Shown piece by piece: positions 11,763 to 21,861 of a stretch of DNA of 64,000 bases (position 1 is the stretch's first letter; each line of letters begins with the position of its first letter). The stretch comes from Poa pratensis (taxonomy: Eukaryota; Streptophyta; Magnoliopsida; Poales; Poaceae). Position numbers and translations under genes: made by a program. The notes beneath the pieces were generated by a model. That model saw only the letters and a list, made by a program, of their open reading frames with translations. It made no database searches and was not told where the DNA came from. The stretch is taken from the NCBI GenBank assembly GCA_947311845.1, contig CAMZMU010000048.1, positions 22,069,497 to 22,133,496 of the forward strand. Reading direction: 5' to 3'.

Positions 11763-12850
11763 TTACAAATAGTCGCCTTGGATAAACTAACCGACTTCGT
11801 AGAGACAGTTTCTCTTTGTGTACTTATCTTGCACCTCTAAGACTGGCATAACATGTTGTCTGATGCACTACATGTACACAATATGGTTGACCCTACCTGA
11901 CAGATGCAAGATCCCTGAGAATGATATAGACTCATAAGGGCATGTGTCATGTCTGTCTTTCTGATGCCACTCATTCCAGAGGAGAAGGCAACCTAAAAAA
12001 ATAAGGACATATGACATGGTGGAGGTGTTAGTAACAAGACCTAAGTAATTGGGTTGAAGTCAGTCACTCGATGTATTAAGATTCTTTTTCTACATGTTCT
12101 CTCATAGAGACATGGTGGAGGTCTTAGTAACAAAACTGAACAAGAAGTGAATCGGGTGAGCGGAGAAAAACTCCATATAAGAGAAGGAGGAATAGAAAGG
12201 GAGTTGAAGATGCTTAATTACTTGTCACCACATGGAGCTAACACTTGAAATGAATGGCATATGATTACCAAGCGACGCGAGTGGCAATTGATTGTCACCC
12301 ATGTGCCTGGTGGTGGAAAACCATTATATATGTATATGTTGTATGTGCAAAACCATTATGAGACATGTATTATGTATGTGGAACAAGATATGCGTCCGAT
12401 AAGGGTGGGCGACGACAGCACTACGCTTTTCGATCTAGCGCGAGGGGGCAGGGGCCTCTTTCGGGAGCAGAACATGATGTTTCCTTAGTGGTCTCATGCC
12501 CACACGCGGGTGAAGGCCTCATATCGTTTCGCCAGAATGTAAGGCTATGCACTACGTGGGTTTGATTTAAAGGAAAAAGTTTTTAGAGTCGAATCAATGG
12601 CAAATTGCTTACTGTGTATGGAACGGCATTTTTCTCACATAGGGCATGGTCTAACTGACAAGTGGATTGTGATCAATGGAAAAGGGGTCAGCTCCGTTGA
12701 CAAAATAAAAACAAGCGGATTGTGATCCTCCACAATGTTAATAACGTTTTCTCTGCATCTTCACGAAAAAGATTCCACAATATTTTTGTTTGAGGTGATT
12801 CGAGTAGAATGCTCTACTCCATTTTGCTAAATTATGCATTTTGAATTGAA
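11763..12850 (+). repeat. Module C: third copy, abutting the methyltransferase promoter
   Basis: This is the best-preserved counterpart of module B. It includes the block 'gatgcactacatgtacac' near 11864, 'gatgccactcattcca' near 11965, 'tattaagattctttt' near 12076, a TATA box (CATATAAG, 12174-12181) and a long 3' block near 12720-12830. It ends about 150 bp upstream of the NTMT start codon. The A/B/C series may therefore be repeated duplications of the region upstream of this gene, or a repeat that landed there. Confidence 0.6.
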
Positions 12851-12994
12851 TCGAACGCCACGTACACTACTTCGTCCCCTCGGGAGTCCAGGGCAGGTCC
12901 AAAGACCAATCAGATTAGACTCATTCTGTCCCCCTGCTCCCGCCCGAGCAACGTTTACTTGCTCCCCTCCGCCGCCACCGCCGCCGCCGGAGAG

Positions 12995-15697
12995 ATGGAC
13001 TCTCGAGGCTTCGATTCAGCGGGCCGGGAGTTCTCCAGCGCCACGGAGATGTGGGCGGAGGAGATCGGCGCCACCACGTCTGCCCCTGTCTCCGCCGAGG
13101 TCGCTCCGGCCGCCGCCGCCGCTACTTCGAGCAACGGCGACGCCGGCGGCGAAGGCAAGCGACATGAATGGTACTCCAAAGGAATCGCCTACTGGCAGGT
13201 AAATTCTATTTGGCACTCGCTCAGCGGGCGAGTCCCCCTGCCAAAACCCTAAACCCCCAATCTGGATGCACGGCCCTCGTTGCAGATTTGACTTACTGGT
13301 TTGTTGAATTGGTCTGCCTTAGGGCGTGGAGGCGTCCACCGAGGGCGTCCTGGGAGGGTACGGCTGCGTGAACGACGCCGACGTCAAGGGCAGCGACGCC
13401 TTCCTCCGGCCTCTCCTCGCCGAGCGATTCGGGGCTGCAAAACGCCATCTCGTCGCGCTTGGTGAGCTGACCTCTGCACGGGGCATTTTGCTAGTGCTAG
13501 TATCTTTTTCTACTGCATAGTGTTGGAGTTATGGAATCCCATGGCTACTCTCTTTGATCTAACCGAGCACTCATACTTTTAATCTTTGAAATTATGGCAG
13601 ATTGTGGCTCGGGCATTGGACGGGTTACGAAGAATTTACTTCTTAGGCATTTCCACGAGGTATATACTGTAACTCTTCTTAGTTGTCACAAATTTTGCGC
13701 ATGTACCATTTAAAATTGAAGAGACCTACCTTGCTTATCCATGCATAATTCATACTATTCAGAAGTTTTGAGGTTGTAGCTTGACAATTGAGCTTGAGAG
13801 ATATGCCTTACTTATCCACGCCAAATACCAATCTTGGATTAATGAAGATTTAAACTCACCCCATGCAGCATTTGTTGTCATACAAACATAATTGTACTTT
13901 TGGGAACTAACAATTTTACGGTAGGTTTCTGATGTATAACAACCTGAGCTATAATATTCTTCTTTCAATTGTAATATCTACTCCGCATCATTTAGGCTTT
14001 TTTGTGCCTCTTATGTATCTTTCAGATTTCAGTGATTTGTTCTAAACTGGAATTCTTTTTCAGGTTGATCTTGTGGAGCCAGTGTCGCATTTTTTAGAGG
14101 CGGCACAGGAAAAACTTACTGGGTGTATGGACGTAGGACAAGATAAACATAAGGCTGCTAACTTTTATTGTATACCTCTTCAGGTTGGTTAGCATCTGTA
14201 GATTTATTTTTGTTGCACTTATACTCTTCACAAATTTCTAGCCGCTTCTTCTCACATGGTAAAGTTCAATTCTTGCTTTAGGACTTCACTCCTGAGGAAG
14301 GAAGATATGATGTGATATGGATCCAATGGTGCATCGGGCAACTTACTGATGATGATTTTGTTTCATTTTTTAACCGTGCAAAGGTGATTCGGTTAAACTC
14401 ACTTATATTTTGTTTTAATATCGTGCTGATTTACTTTTTGCATTATGCTGAAGTGTCAATCTGTTTTTACAAATACAAAGTGTAAATTTGACATATTCAA
14501 TACAGAAGCATGCTACAGTACTGTCCGATTACTTTTAGCAAAAGGGAGATCGGATTTCACTGCTAAAAATTAAAAAAAAAAAGTTCATATGAATATGTGG
14601 AGAGATTAGCATTCTGTAGTTTCAACAGGTACATGTCTAGTGATGCTGCTCCTAGCTTTATAATTCTTTTTGTTGTATTGCAAGTTGGAACATACACCTT
14701 ATTCTAAGTCCCAGCTCATGTATGCCTATATAAATTTGATTATTTGAATTTTGTTTTACTTACGGGTTCATTCCTGTTCTTCAGTGACCATGTCTATGCA
14801 CCTTTTTTTTCGAGAGGAGCCAAAATGGCCCCCAATTTTCATTCGCATGAAAACTGATAATACAATGTCATGCATAATTTCCACGCACCCCCCTCCATGA
14901 AAGCAACTCCTCCAAGTATCAGTTCTATCCCCCTACAACAAAAAAGCAGTGGCGGAGCTGCTTGTAGTTTATGATGTCAAGCGACATCACATAAATTTGG
15001 TTAGCGTCATAATATAAGCTATGCATACACAGCTTTTGACCCAGCTAGTACTAGATATTGACCTCACTAGCATCATTTATCACTCCATTTGGACTTTTGA
15101 CATCACTCAACGCCAATCCTAGCTCCGCCACTGCAAAAAAGCATCACAATCCCAAGTTAGAAGAACTAATATGTGATTTACTAATATGCTCATGGGTCTT
15201 CTACTATCAATGCAATGTTAATTCAACACTGATACTGTTGCTTCCAGGTTGGGCTCAAACCAGACGGATTTTTTGTTCTGAAAGAGAACATTGCAAGAAA
15301 CGGTAAGCTCAGTATATCAAGGGAACTGTATAAAAGCCCAAATAGTATACTTATTTGGAATTTAATTATAGTACTTTATATTGTCAGGATTTGTTTTAGA
15401 CAAGGAGGATAACAGTGTCACTAGATCTGATCCATATTTTAGGGAGCTATTTAAAAAGTGTGGACTGTATATCCACAATGTTAAGGTATGTCTCTCACAG
15501 AATTACAGAAGTCCCAAATGTTCAACTTCACCTTACAAACGCCATCTAATCTTGCTGTTTGATAACAGAACCAAAAGAACCTGCCAGAGGAATTATTTGC
15601 TGTCAAAATGTACGCATTGGTGACCAGTGAGCCAAAAGTCCAAAAAAGTGGGAAGAGAAGGCGACCTAAAAATTCACCTCATGTGATCCGCTCTTGA
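12995..15697 (+). CDS. NTMT1: Alpha-N-terminal protein methyltransferase (NTMT1/METTL11A-like)
   Basis: The product is a SAM-dependent enzyme that methylates the alpha-amino group of proteins after Met removal. My model has eight exons: 12995-13198, 13323-13461, 13601-13659, 14064-14183, 14282-14383, 15248-15302, 15388-15485 and 15569-15697. All have GT/AG borders, and together they give 906 bp, 301 residues, with no stop. SAM-binding motif I is LDCGSGIGR at 114-122, the acidic strand-2 residue is in DLVEP (136-140), and the family signature DVIWIQWCIGQL is at 184-195, followed by GLKPDGFFVLKENIARNG. A basic tail (KSGKRRRPK) could be a nuclear signal. The N-terminal ~55 residues are low-complexity and poorly conserved in the family. 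The start at 12995 is the first ATG in this frame. Intron 5 carries a MITE and an antisense retroelement fragment. Confidence 0.93.
14803..14938 (-). mobile_element. Probable antisense LINE 3' end in intron 5
   Basis: A T-run followed by 'cgagaggagccaaaatgg' inside the methyltransferase intron looks like the reverse complement of a LINE 3' terminus with its A-tail. I see no coding remnant and could not identify a target duplication, so this is a weak call. Confidence 0.35.
14947..15133. mobile_element. hAT-type MITE with exact 8-bp TSD, in NTMT intron 5
   Basis: The 187-bp element starts CAGTGGCGGAGC and ends GCTCCGCCACTG, a perfect 12-bp inverted repeat. It is flanked by CAAAAAAG at 14939-14946 and 15134-15141. 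It lies 114 bp before the acceptor of exon 6, so the splice site itself is untouched. Confidence 0.9.
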
Positions 15698-15981
15698 AAA
15701 TCCCCCAGATTAACCGTTCTGTTGCCCAGCATATTGTCTGGCGATGTATTTTTATTGAGCTGTCCCAAGTTCCAACTTTTCAGTCTGGCTTTTGCTCTGC
15801 GTGCTTCTGATGCCCACAATGTCTAGAATTATGTGCTTCTGATGCCCACAATGTCCAGAATTGTTGCGAATGAGACGGTGCTGTACAAGGGTTTATGTCT
15901 GCAACTGCAGGTCATTAATGTATTGATGTGTTCCTATACACTTAAAATATTTCGTTATGTGTTTTCAAAATTTCTCATATG

Positions 15982-16130
15982 TACTTCCTCTGTTCTAAAT
16001 TGTAAGATGTTTTAGATACTTCAGTATAGACTAAATAATGACTGAAATGAGTGAGTCTACACATTTAGACATGTCTAGGTACATCGAATTAGAAAAAGAC
16101 TAAAATATCTTATATTTTGCAACGGAGGTA
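15982..16130. mobile_element. Stowaway (Tc1/Mariner) MITE
   Basis: A 145-bp element between TA dinucleotides has termini related to CTTCCTCTGTTC and GAACGGAGG. Its interior ('gactgaaatgagtgagtctacac') is typical of the Triticeae Stowaway families. It lies about 290 bp downstream of the methyltransferase stop codon, probably in or just past its 3' UTR. Confidence 0.85.
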
Positions 16131-16509
16131 ATACAAGTTTTGCACGCTCTGCAAGATGTGCAACACTAGCCATAATATATTGATTGTAATACCCATCAAA
16201 TAGATGCTGATGCACAGGGAAACAGCATCATACTCTGAACAACTCAGAATTAAAACCAAAGAGAAATAAGAGATAATGTTGGGATTGAACAGGGAAAAAT
16301 AACTACTGATCATAACATGCAGATGAATCGTAGCATCTACGAGAAGCATATCGGCTGGGCCACTCAGGATGTAATGTTGAAGCAATGAAATAACATCCGA
16401 TCAGAATAGACATCAGCACACCTCTGGAACTCCAACCGACTGGACATGTGAAACCTTGGCCGAATGATAAAAGAGGAGCTTTGCGCCTAGCCACGATGTT
16501 CAAATCTTA

Positions 16510-16601
16510 TACTCCCTCCGATCCCTAATTAGTGTCGCGAGCGATTTTGTACTATCATAGTAGCTCCTCCACGACAGTTTTTTTTTGGACCGGAGGTAGT
16601 A
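16510..16601. mobile_element. Short Stowaway-like MITE
   Basis: A 92-bp unit, counting the flanking TA, opens TACTCCCTCCGATCC and closes GGACCGGAGGTAGTA. These are inverted repeats of each other with two mismatches. The terminal motif and TA target are those of Stowaway elements. No coding content. Confidence 0.8.
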
Positions 16602-16809
16602 TTAAAGTTAAGCATCCAATGAACATGTTCATGCGTTTCACTTGCACTTTTCACGACGATCTTGGATGAATGTTTTGAAAACTGCATCCGACAACGATGA
16701 GGAAGTGATGCCAAAGCCTAGGTGGGGTTAGATGCCGTGAAATGTTGGACATCCGTCTTCTATTTTTACCTAAGAGCTTCACCACAGAAGTACACATATC
16801 ATTCATAAC

Positions 16810-17142
16810 GTATTTTTTTGACAAATATGGCCCTTTTGAGCAACTAAACACATATATGGCCTCTTCTCAAAACAATTGTCAAATTTGGCCTCTCGAGATC
16901 GACGCCAATGAGGATGGAGCCGAACTTGTCACTTCGGCGCCATCATCTTTTATCATCGAAAGTACCATAATTTTCCCAAGGACTTAAATTGTTTTTAAAA
17001 CAGAGGTTGGCGCCATAGAGGATGGAGCCGATATACAAGGTCGGCTCCATCCTCTCTGGAGCCCATCTCAGGAGCCAAATTTGGAAATACTTTTGCATAG
17101 AGGCCAAAACTGAGATTAGTGGCCATATTTGGCAAAAAATAC
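16810..17142. mobile_element. Mutator-like MITE with 9-bp TSD
   Basis: The 333-bp element has inverted termini GTATTTTTTTGACAAATATGG and its near-complement, with related AAATTTGGC and GGCGCC/GGAGCC motifs further in. The flanks are ATTCATAAC (16801-16809) and ATTCATCAC (17143-17151), a 9-bp duplication with one mismatch, as expected for a Mutator-type insertion of some age. The interior is a self-complementary array around GAGGATGGAGCCG, so it could fold into a long hairpin. Confidence 0.8.
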
Positions 17143-17261
17143 ATTCATCACTAACATGACCAGGATAATCAAGATGCCATTACAGGATCCAAAAGCTACA
17201 ATCATAAAACATAAACGCAAGCCTTACACTACTTGCGTGATCAGAGAACTCAATTCTGGAT

Positions 17262-17330
17262 GCAGACTCGGTCTTAAGAACCTAGGGCGAAAATAGAACT
17301 AGGGGGCCCTTAATATAATTATTAAAATAA
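17262..17330. repeat. hAT-end relic related to the 3536-4456 element
   Basis: The sequence 'tcggtcttaagaacctaggg' and the following 'cgaaaatagaactagggggccctt' resemble the first ~70 bp of the hAT element at 3536, diverged. The rest of that element is not recognisable here. Confidence 0.35.
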
Positions 17331-18239
17331 TAAGAAATTTAGTAATATGAATTATTATCAAGAAAAAATTAGAGTATCATCAAGATTAGCAAATCTAGTA
17401 GAAGCTAGATCAAATACGTTCGCATGATCACCAACAATGGTTTTATCCGCGTGGATGTCAATATTGTCTTTTGTAGGATCCTCATTTTCTGGATTAACAG
17501 TAGCGTGTCCTCCAAGAGAACTATCATCAACTCTTCTGGACTTCTCAAGAGTGTATTACTCTTCAGAAGTTTGTCAAGCGATTCCCTCTATCATTGTATC
17601 AAGTCATCGGACCATTTCTTCGTTTTTCTTTTCTCATTGCCAGATGAACAGTTTGTTGATCGTAATTAGCCCCACAGTAGACATCAGGGATCAGACTTCA
17701 TGATACTTTTGTCGCTTCTCCGATCTCTTATCGCGACATTGCAGAGAGCGACGACGATGGATGGATGATGCATCAATGCTCATGAAAAGATCAGGCAGCT
17801 ATAATTAACAAATATTACGAAGCACCATTTAAACACGGAAACCTAGACGAGAAGAGTTCTACCTCCAACTACATCATCGGCTGAGTTACAACCTTTTTTA
17901 TACAGAGTGTTGATCAAATAGAAATGTTGGACTTAGCATTATGATACCTTGTTTAACATTATGGTTTCACCTATACTATTATTTACATATTTGTACAAGG
18001 TATTACCATATCATTGAGTAATATCAACTGGACTATATGAAATTACTAATTTTGATTGCGACGATATTTCTCTAAAACGAACAAATATAAGTAGTAATTT
18101 TGAACCTAAAGATTGCTATCTATTTTGCATGGGATTTAATTTATATTATTTTTTCATTGACCACGGTGGGGTCCTACATCTCATCTGCCCGCTCCACGTA
18201 CTAAATCACTTTGCACTGTCCCCAATCGAGTAATCGAGT
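17331..18239. other. Intergenic, nothing recognised
   Basis: AT-rich DNA with small frames only (for example 17424-17703 in two overlapping frames). No terminal repeats or conserved gene seen. Confidence 0.4.
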
Positions 18240-19490
18240 TTCTAGAAGACAAAAGAAATATAATTCACGAGCTTCTTTGTCTGAACTAGCTAGCTACGTG
18301 TGGGTTGTGTGTGCCTCCATCACGTGCAACTTATATCTAATTCTCCATGCATTGAAAACTTAGATGGCCACAACAACCCTACCTATGCTAACAACCGGCT
18401 CCATTAATCCTTATCATATTTACTGGAACATCTCACGAGCTACGACCTTGTGTCTATACAAAAAAATGTACTCAATTCTTTTTCCGCATGACTACACATT
18501 GACATCGAGTGGCAAAACCTTTCATGATAAGTGTAGCTAGCAAGCAAAACCTCCAGAAAATATACAAAGAAGTCGAGGGTAGAATAGTGGCATGTTGTCC
18601 AGGGTAGAAATAAACAGTATTGAAACAAGAAAATTTTCTATTAAGTGTCCAAAGAATTGAACATCCCAAAACGTTAACTCGAAACAATTTAGAAATGGAA
18701 GACATTGGGATTGCTCCTCTAAGGACTTCCGAGGAGCTATGTGCAGCGATCATTACAAACACTTGTACACACCATTTTGTTTGACTGATGCATGAGTTCT
18801 TTGTCCTCTTTCTGACGGAATCTCCTCAGAGGGCGGGAGCTCCCGCATTGCATTATAGAATAAGAGAGTTGGTCCGGTTGATAAGAGAAACCGGACCTAA
18901 AAACCATACATCGCGCTGCTAATTTACGGAGACCGGCAGAGTGCGACCCGTGTTGATGCTTGATTCACAGTCTCGGACGCCGAAACAGGTCGGGCCGCAA
19001 GCCACCGAATCGAGCAACCATTTTGTTTAACTATTGCACGGGTTATTGGTCCTCTTTTTTACAGAACCCGGATCTAAAAACCATACATCCCATGTTCTTG
19101 GGCGGAGATCTCCCACATAGCATTATAGAAGAAATGAGTTGGTCCAGTTAATAAGAAAAACCGGACCTAAAAACCATACATCCCGTGTTCTTGGTCTTCT
19201 AATTGGCCTAACTTAGAAGATAACTTTTTTTACTATTGGTTGCAAACTCTCAAAAGCTGATGTTGACCTCCCTTACTCTCACGAAGCAACTCATGGACTC
19301 GAGCCGACCAAGGAGAAACGCTCAAGTAACATAGAAGCACCCATAGTGAAACCATCATATGCATCCCAGAACGTATGCAAAACCCTGAGGAGGTCCATTG
19401 ACACCTCAACATTAAGTTAGTCAGGAAGTTATAAGGAGTTAAGGACAGAAGCAGATAGTGATGACAAAGCTGTCCACACATAGTGCCCGT
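18240..19490 (+). repeat. Module D: first copy of a second three-copy repeat, interrupted
   Basis: The segments 18240-18768 and about 19230-19490 together correspond to module F (31748-32860). They share 'acgtgcaacttatat' near 18322, a promoter-like string 'gtgtctata' near 18451, 'ctccagaaaatatacaaagaagtcgag' near 18550, 'gaaatggaagacattggg' near 18690, 'cacgaagcaactcatgg' near 19280 and 'acattaagttagtcagga' near 19410. A short frame near 18589 begins like the frames at 24960 (E) and 32238 (F) but stops early. The middle (18769-19229) is an insertion absent from F. Confidence 0.6.
18790..19200. repeat. Internally repeated insert within module D
   Basis: The block containing 'gttgataagagaaaccggac' and 'ctaaaaaccatacatc' near 18868 recurs near 19136, and partly near 19066. 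The 'gagggcgggagctcccgc' text resembles antisense LINE 3' regions of grasses, so two nested or tandem antisense LINE tails are possible. I could not fix the ends. Confidence 0.4.
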
Positions 19491-19982
19491 TCGGCAAGGC
19501 ACTGCTACCTGCGATTCCCTTGCTCCGCTCATATAGACTTGTACTCTCCTGATCAAGAACAGGGAACGATCAGCATTCGTGGCGCTCCGCTTGGTGAAAT
19601 CATGGGCTGCCAGCCCGTTAGTGGGAGTTGCAGGCTGATGGGCTTTGAGCCCATTAGTGCTACAAAGGATGTTCCAGGAGATCCGCACGGTTCGAGTCGT
19701 GGAGTCAACAGTTCGTGTGCCAAGAGAAGAGAGAGGGGTGAGGCGAGACCAGAGAGAGCAGTCGTGATTATAGTAGGGAAAACACTTCTGTTCCCCCAGG
19801 GGATCACACGCTCCCATCCTCCCCCTCACACGCCGTCCGATCGACTCCCATCGCGCGGCTCTCACGCGTCCACATCGTTCCGTGAGGCCCACCACCTGGT
19901 CTTATCCCCTTCGCTTCTCCCCCACGAGACCCGCACGAGACGCCGCTGCCTCCTCCTCCGATCCCCCCGCCTCTCTCTCGCC

Positions 19983-20471
19983 ATGGCCTCCGCCGCACCA
20001 CTCCTTCCGCCGTCTCCGGCCGCCGCCCTCCACCGTCGCCCTCCCCTGCGCGCCGCCACCGTCCGGCAGAGCATAGCATCTCCACCTCCGGCCGCCGCCC
20101 TCGACTGCCGCCCTTCCCTTCGCGCCGCCGCCGTCGGGACGGCTCCCCATCACGCCAACGCTGTCGGGGACGGATCCCCTACGCGCCGCCGCCGCCAGGA
20201 CGGTTCCCCTACCTCACGCGGAGCGGCCAGGGAAACCTCGAGATGCGCCGAACGCCGGAGCGACCAGGGACGGACGCGGCCGATGGTGCCCAAGGCGGCC
20301 TATCCCCAATCCAGGCCTATCTCTCCTACCTCATGCGAAGAGCTCTGTACCATAGCCGTGCTCGGCCTGCCACCAGAGAGACGCCTCACGAGGCTGCAAG
20401 CCGGCGCTGTGAGATGTCGAGCACCGACGCAACGGCTGGGAGCGAGATCCAGCTCTGCTGCCCAGCGTTGA
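19983..20471 (+). CDS. Doubtful 162-codon GC-rich frame inside the MULE
   Basis: From an ATG in good context (cgccATGg) at 19983 the frame stays open to 20471. The product is rich in Ala, Pro, Arg and Ser, with repeated 'RRPPLRAA/CRPSLRAA' segments. I recognise no domain. High GC keeps all frames open in such DNA, so this may be chance. A captured exon of a host gene is the alternative. The same stretch is open upstream to 19458, across the left terminus, which argues that the long frame itself is not a real gene. Confidence 0.25.
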   Translation: MASAAPLLPPSPAAALHRRPPLRAATVRQSIASPPPAAALDCRPSLRAAAVGTAPHHANAVGDGSPTRRRRQDGSPTSRGAARETSRCAERRSDQGRTRPMVPKAAYPQSRPISPTSCEELCTIAVLGLPPERRLTRLQAGAVRCRAPTQRLGARSSSAAQR

Positions 20472-20819
20472 CCTTTTTGTACTGCAAAAGGATGCTACGG
20501 GGTGAAGTCTGTAGATTTGCATCATTAGTAGATTTGCTCCCACCGTCGAGAGGCCGAGATGCTACATGCGTTGGGCAGCGCTGCTACGTGCAGCGTTAGA
20601 TTTTGCCTCTATACTACAACAGCACGAATTTTTGTTACCAAAGTTTTCTTATTTTTGCTACAATAACACGAATTTTTGCTACAAAAGGTTTGTTATTTTG
20701 CTACAATAGTATAATCTTTTTGCTACACAGTCTCCGGCAATGTCTTTGGCGAAGTCGTTTTTGCTACAACAACACATTTTATTTTTGCTACAACGATTTT
20801 GTAGTTCTGCTAACAACAT

Positions 20820-21150
20820 TTTCGGTGTTGCTACCGATGGCGTGTGACATTGCTACCGACGAGCCGACGATGTTACCGACGTGCGGTGCTGCTACCGACA
20901 GCATGTGGCGATGCTGCCGATGGCGCACGTCGTTGCTACTGACGAGCCGACGATGCTACCGACGGTATCTGGCAATGCTACGAGCAGATGCTACCGATGA
21001 GTCGACGATGCTACTGACGGTATCCGGCAATGCTACGAGCGGATGCTACCGACGAACCGGCGATGCTACTGACTGAGCATGGCATTGCTACCGACGAGCC
21101 GGCGATGCTACCGGGTGCGCTCGACATTGCTACCGACGGCGCAGTGATGT
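20820..21150 (+). repeat. Degenerate GATGCTACCGACG tandem array
   Basis: About 15 imperfect copies of a short unit (GATGCTACCGAC, spaced by 10-25 bp with GAGCCGACG) lie between two TTGCTACA-rich AT stretches of the MULE. The array keeps a coding-like frame for part of its length, but its composition is that of a repeat. Confidence 0.75.
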
Positions 21151-21861
21151 TATCGACGGCGCGCGGTTTGCTCCGTAAAAGCATCTAGGATAGTGCGAGC
21201 TGGCGATGCTACGAATAAAACTTTTTTTCCATAGAAGCATTTGCTATGAACAAAACAAAAAAAATTGCTACGAATGAAATTTTTTGCTCCATAGAAGCAT
21301 TATGTGCGATTTGAGAGAAAATTGAACTTTTGCTACAATAGTACAAAATTCTTGTTACAAACAACCTGTTTTTGCTTCGTAGAAACATTTACGAGATTTT
21401 TGGTGAAAACTGGACATTTTGCTACAATAGCACAAAATTCTTATTACGCGCGAACCGTTTTTGCTTCAATGAACCATTTGCGGGTGATTTTTGGTTGAAA
21501 TTGGATTTTGCTGCAATAGCATAAACTTCTTATTACGTTCGAACCGTTTTTACTTCAGTCGATTTGGTGAGATTTGAGTCCAGCGAGGTGGACATGTGTC
21601 ATGCAGGGGACCCGGGGATTTTTTTCCCAGATCCCGGGGGACGGCTAGCACTGTCCTTATAGTAGTGCTATACGATAGAATTTGTTTCTACATACAGTAG
21701 TTTCTTCTAAGTATAGGCTCCTCGACCGATCGGAATCGACCCAAACTCCGCCTAGTCGCTCACTCGCTCCTTTCGGTTCGTCTTCCCCTCAAAGCCAATC
21801 TCCCTCTCTCGCTTACAGTACTGCAACCAATCGCATTGCTGTTCCCAGCCCCAGCCGAGCC

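Larger units (their letters stand above)
19777..21656. mobile_element. Non-autonomous MULE, Pack-MULE candidate, exact 9-bp TSD
   Basis: The 1880-bp element is flanked by TTATAGTAG at 19768-19776 and 21657-21665. Its termini are the same family as those of the 644-bp element at 24113-24756. The left end here (GGAAAACACTTCTGTTCCCC) matches that element's right end in reverse complement. The right end here, read inward (GGACAGTGCTAGCCGTCCCC), matches that element's left end. The interior is a GC-rich gene-like block (about 19900-20480), then a TTGCTACA-rich block (20590-21550) with a degenerate tandem array in its middle. No transposase is present. The right end is 205 bp upstream of the F-box ATG. 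Confidence 0.88.

Noticed and set aside
12959..12994. Extension of the methyltransferase upstream of 12995
   Set aside because: The extension begins with TTG, not ATG, and has no conserved residues.
19458..19982. Upstream extension of the 19458-20471 frame
   Set aside because: It crosses the left terminus of the MULE and its target duplication, so it joins host and transposon DNA by chance.
21682..21861. Upstream ATG of the F-box frame
   Set aside because: It would add 60 residues unlike F-box proteins; the ATG at 21862 places the F-box at the normal N-terminal position.
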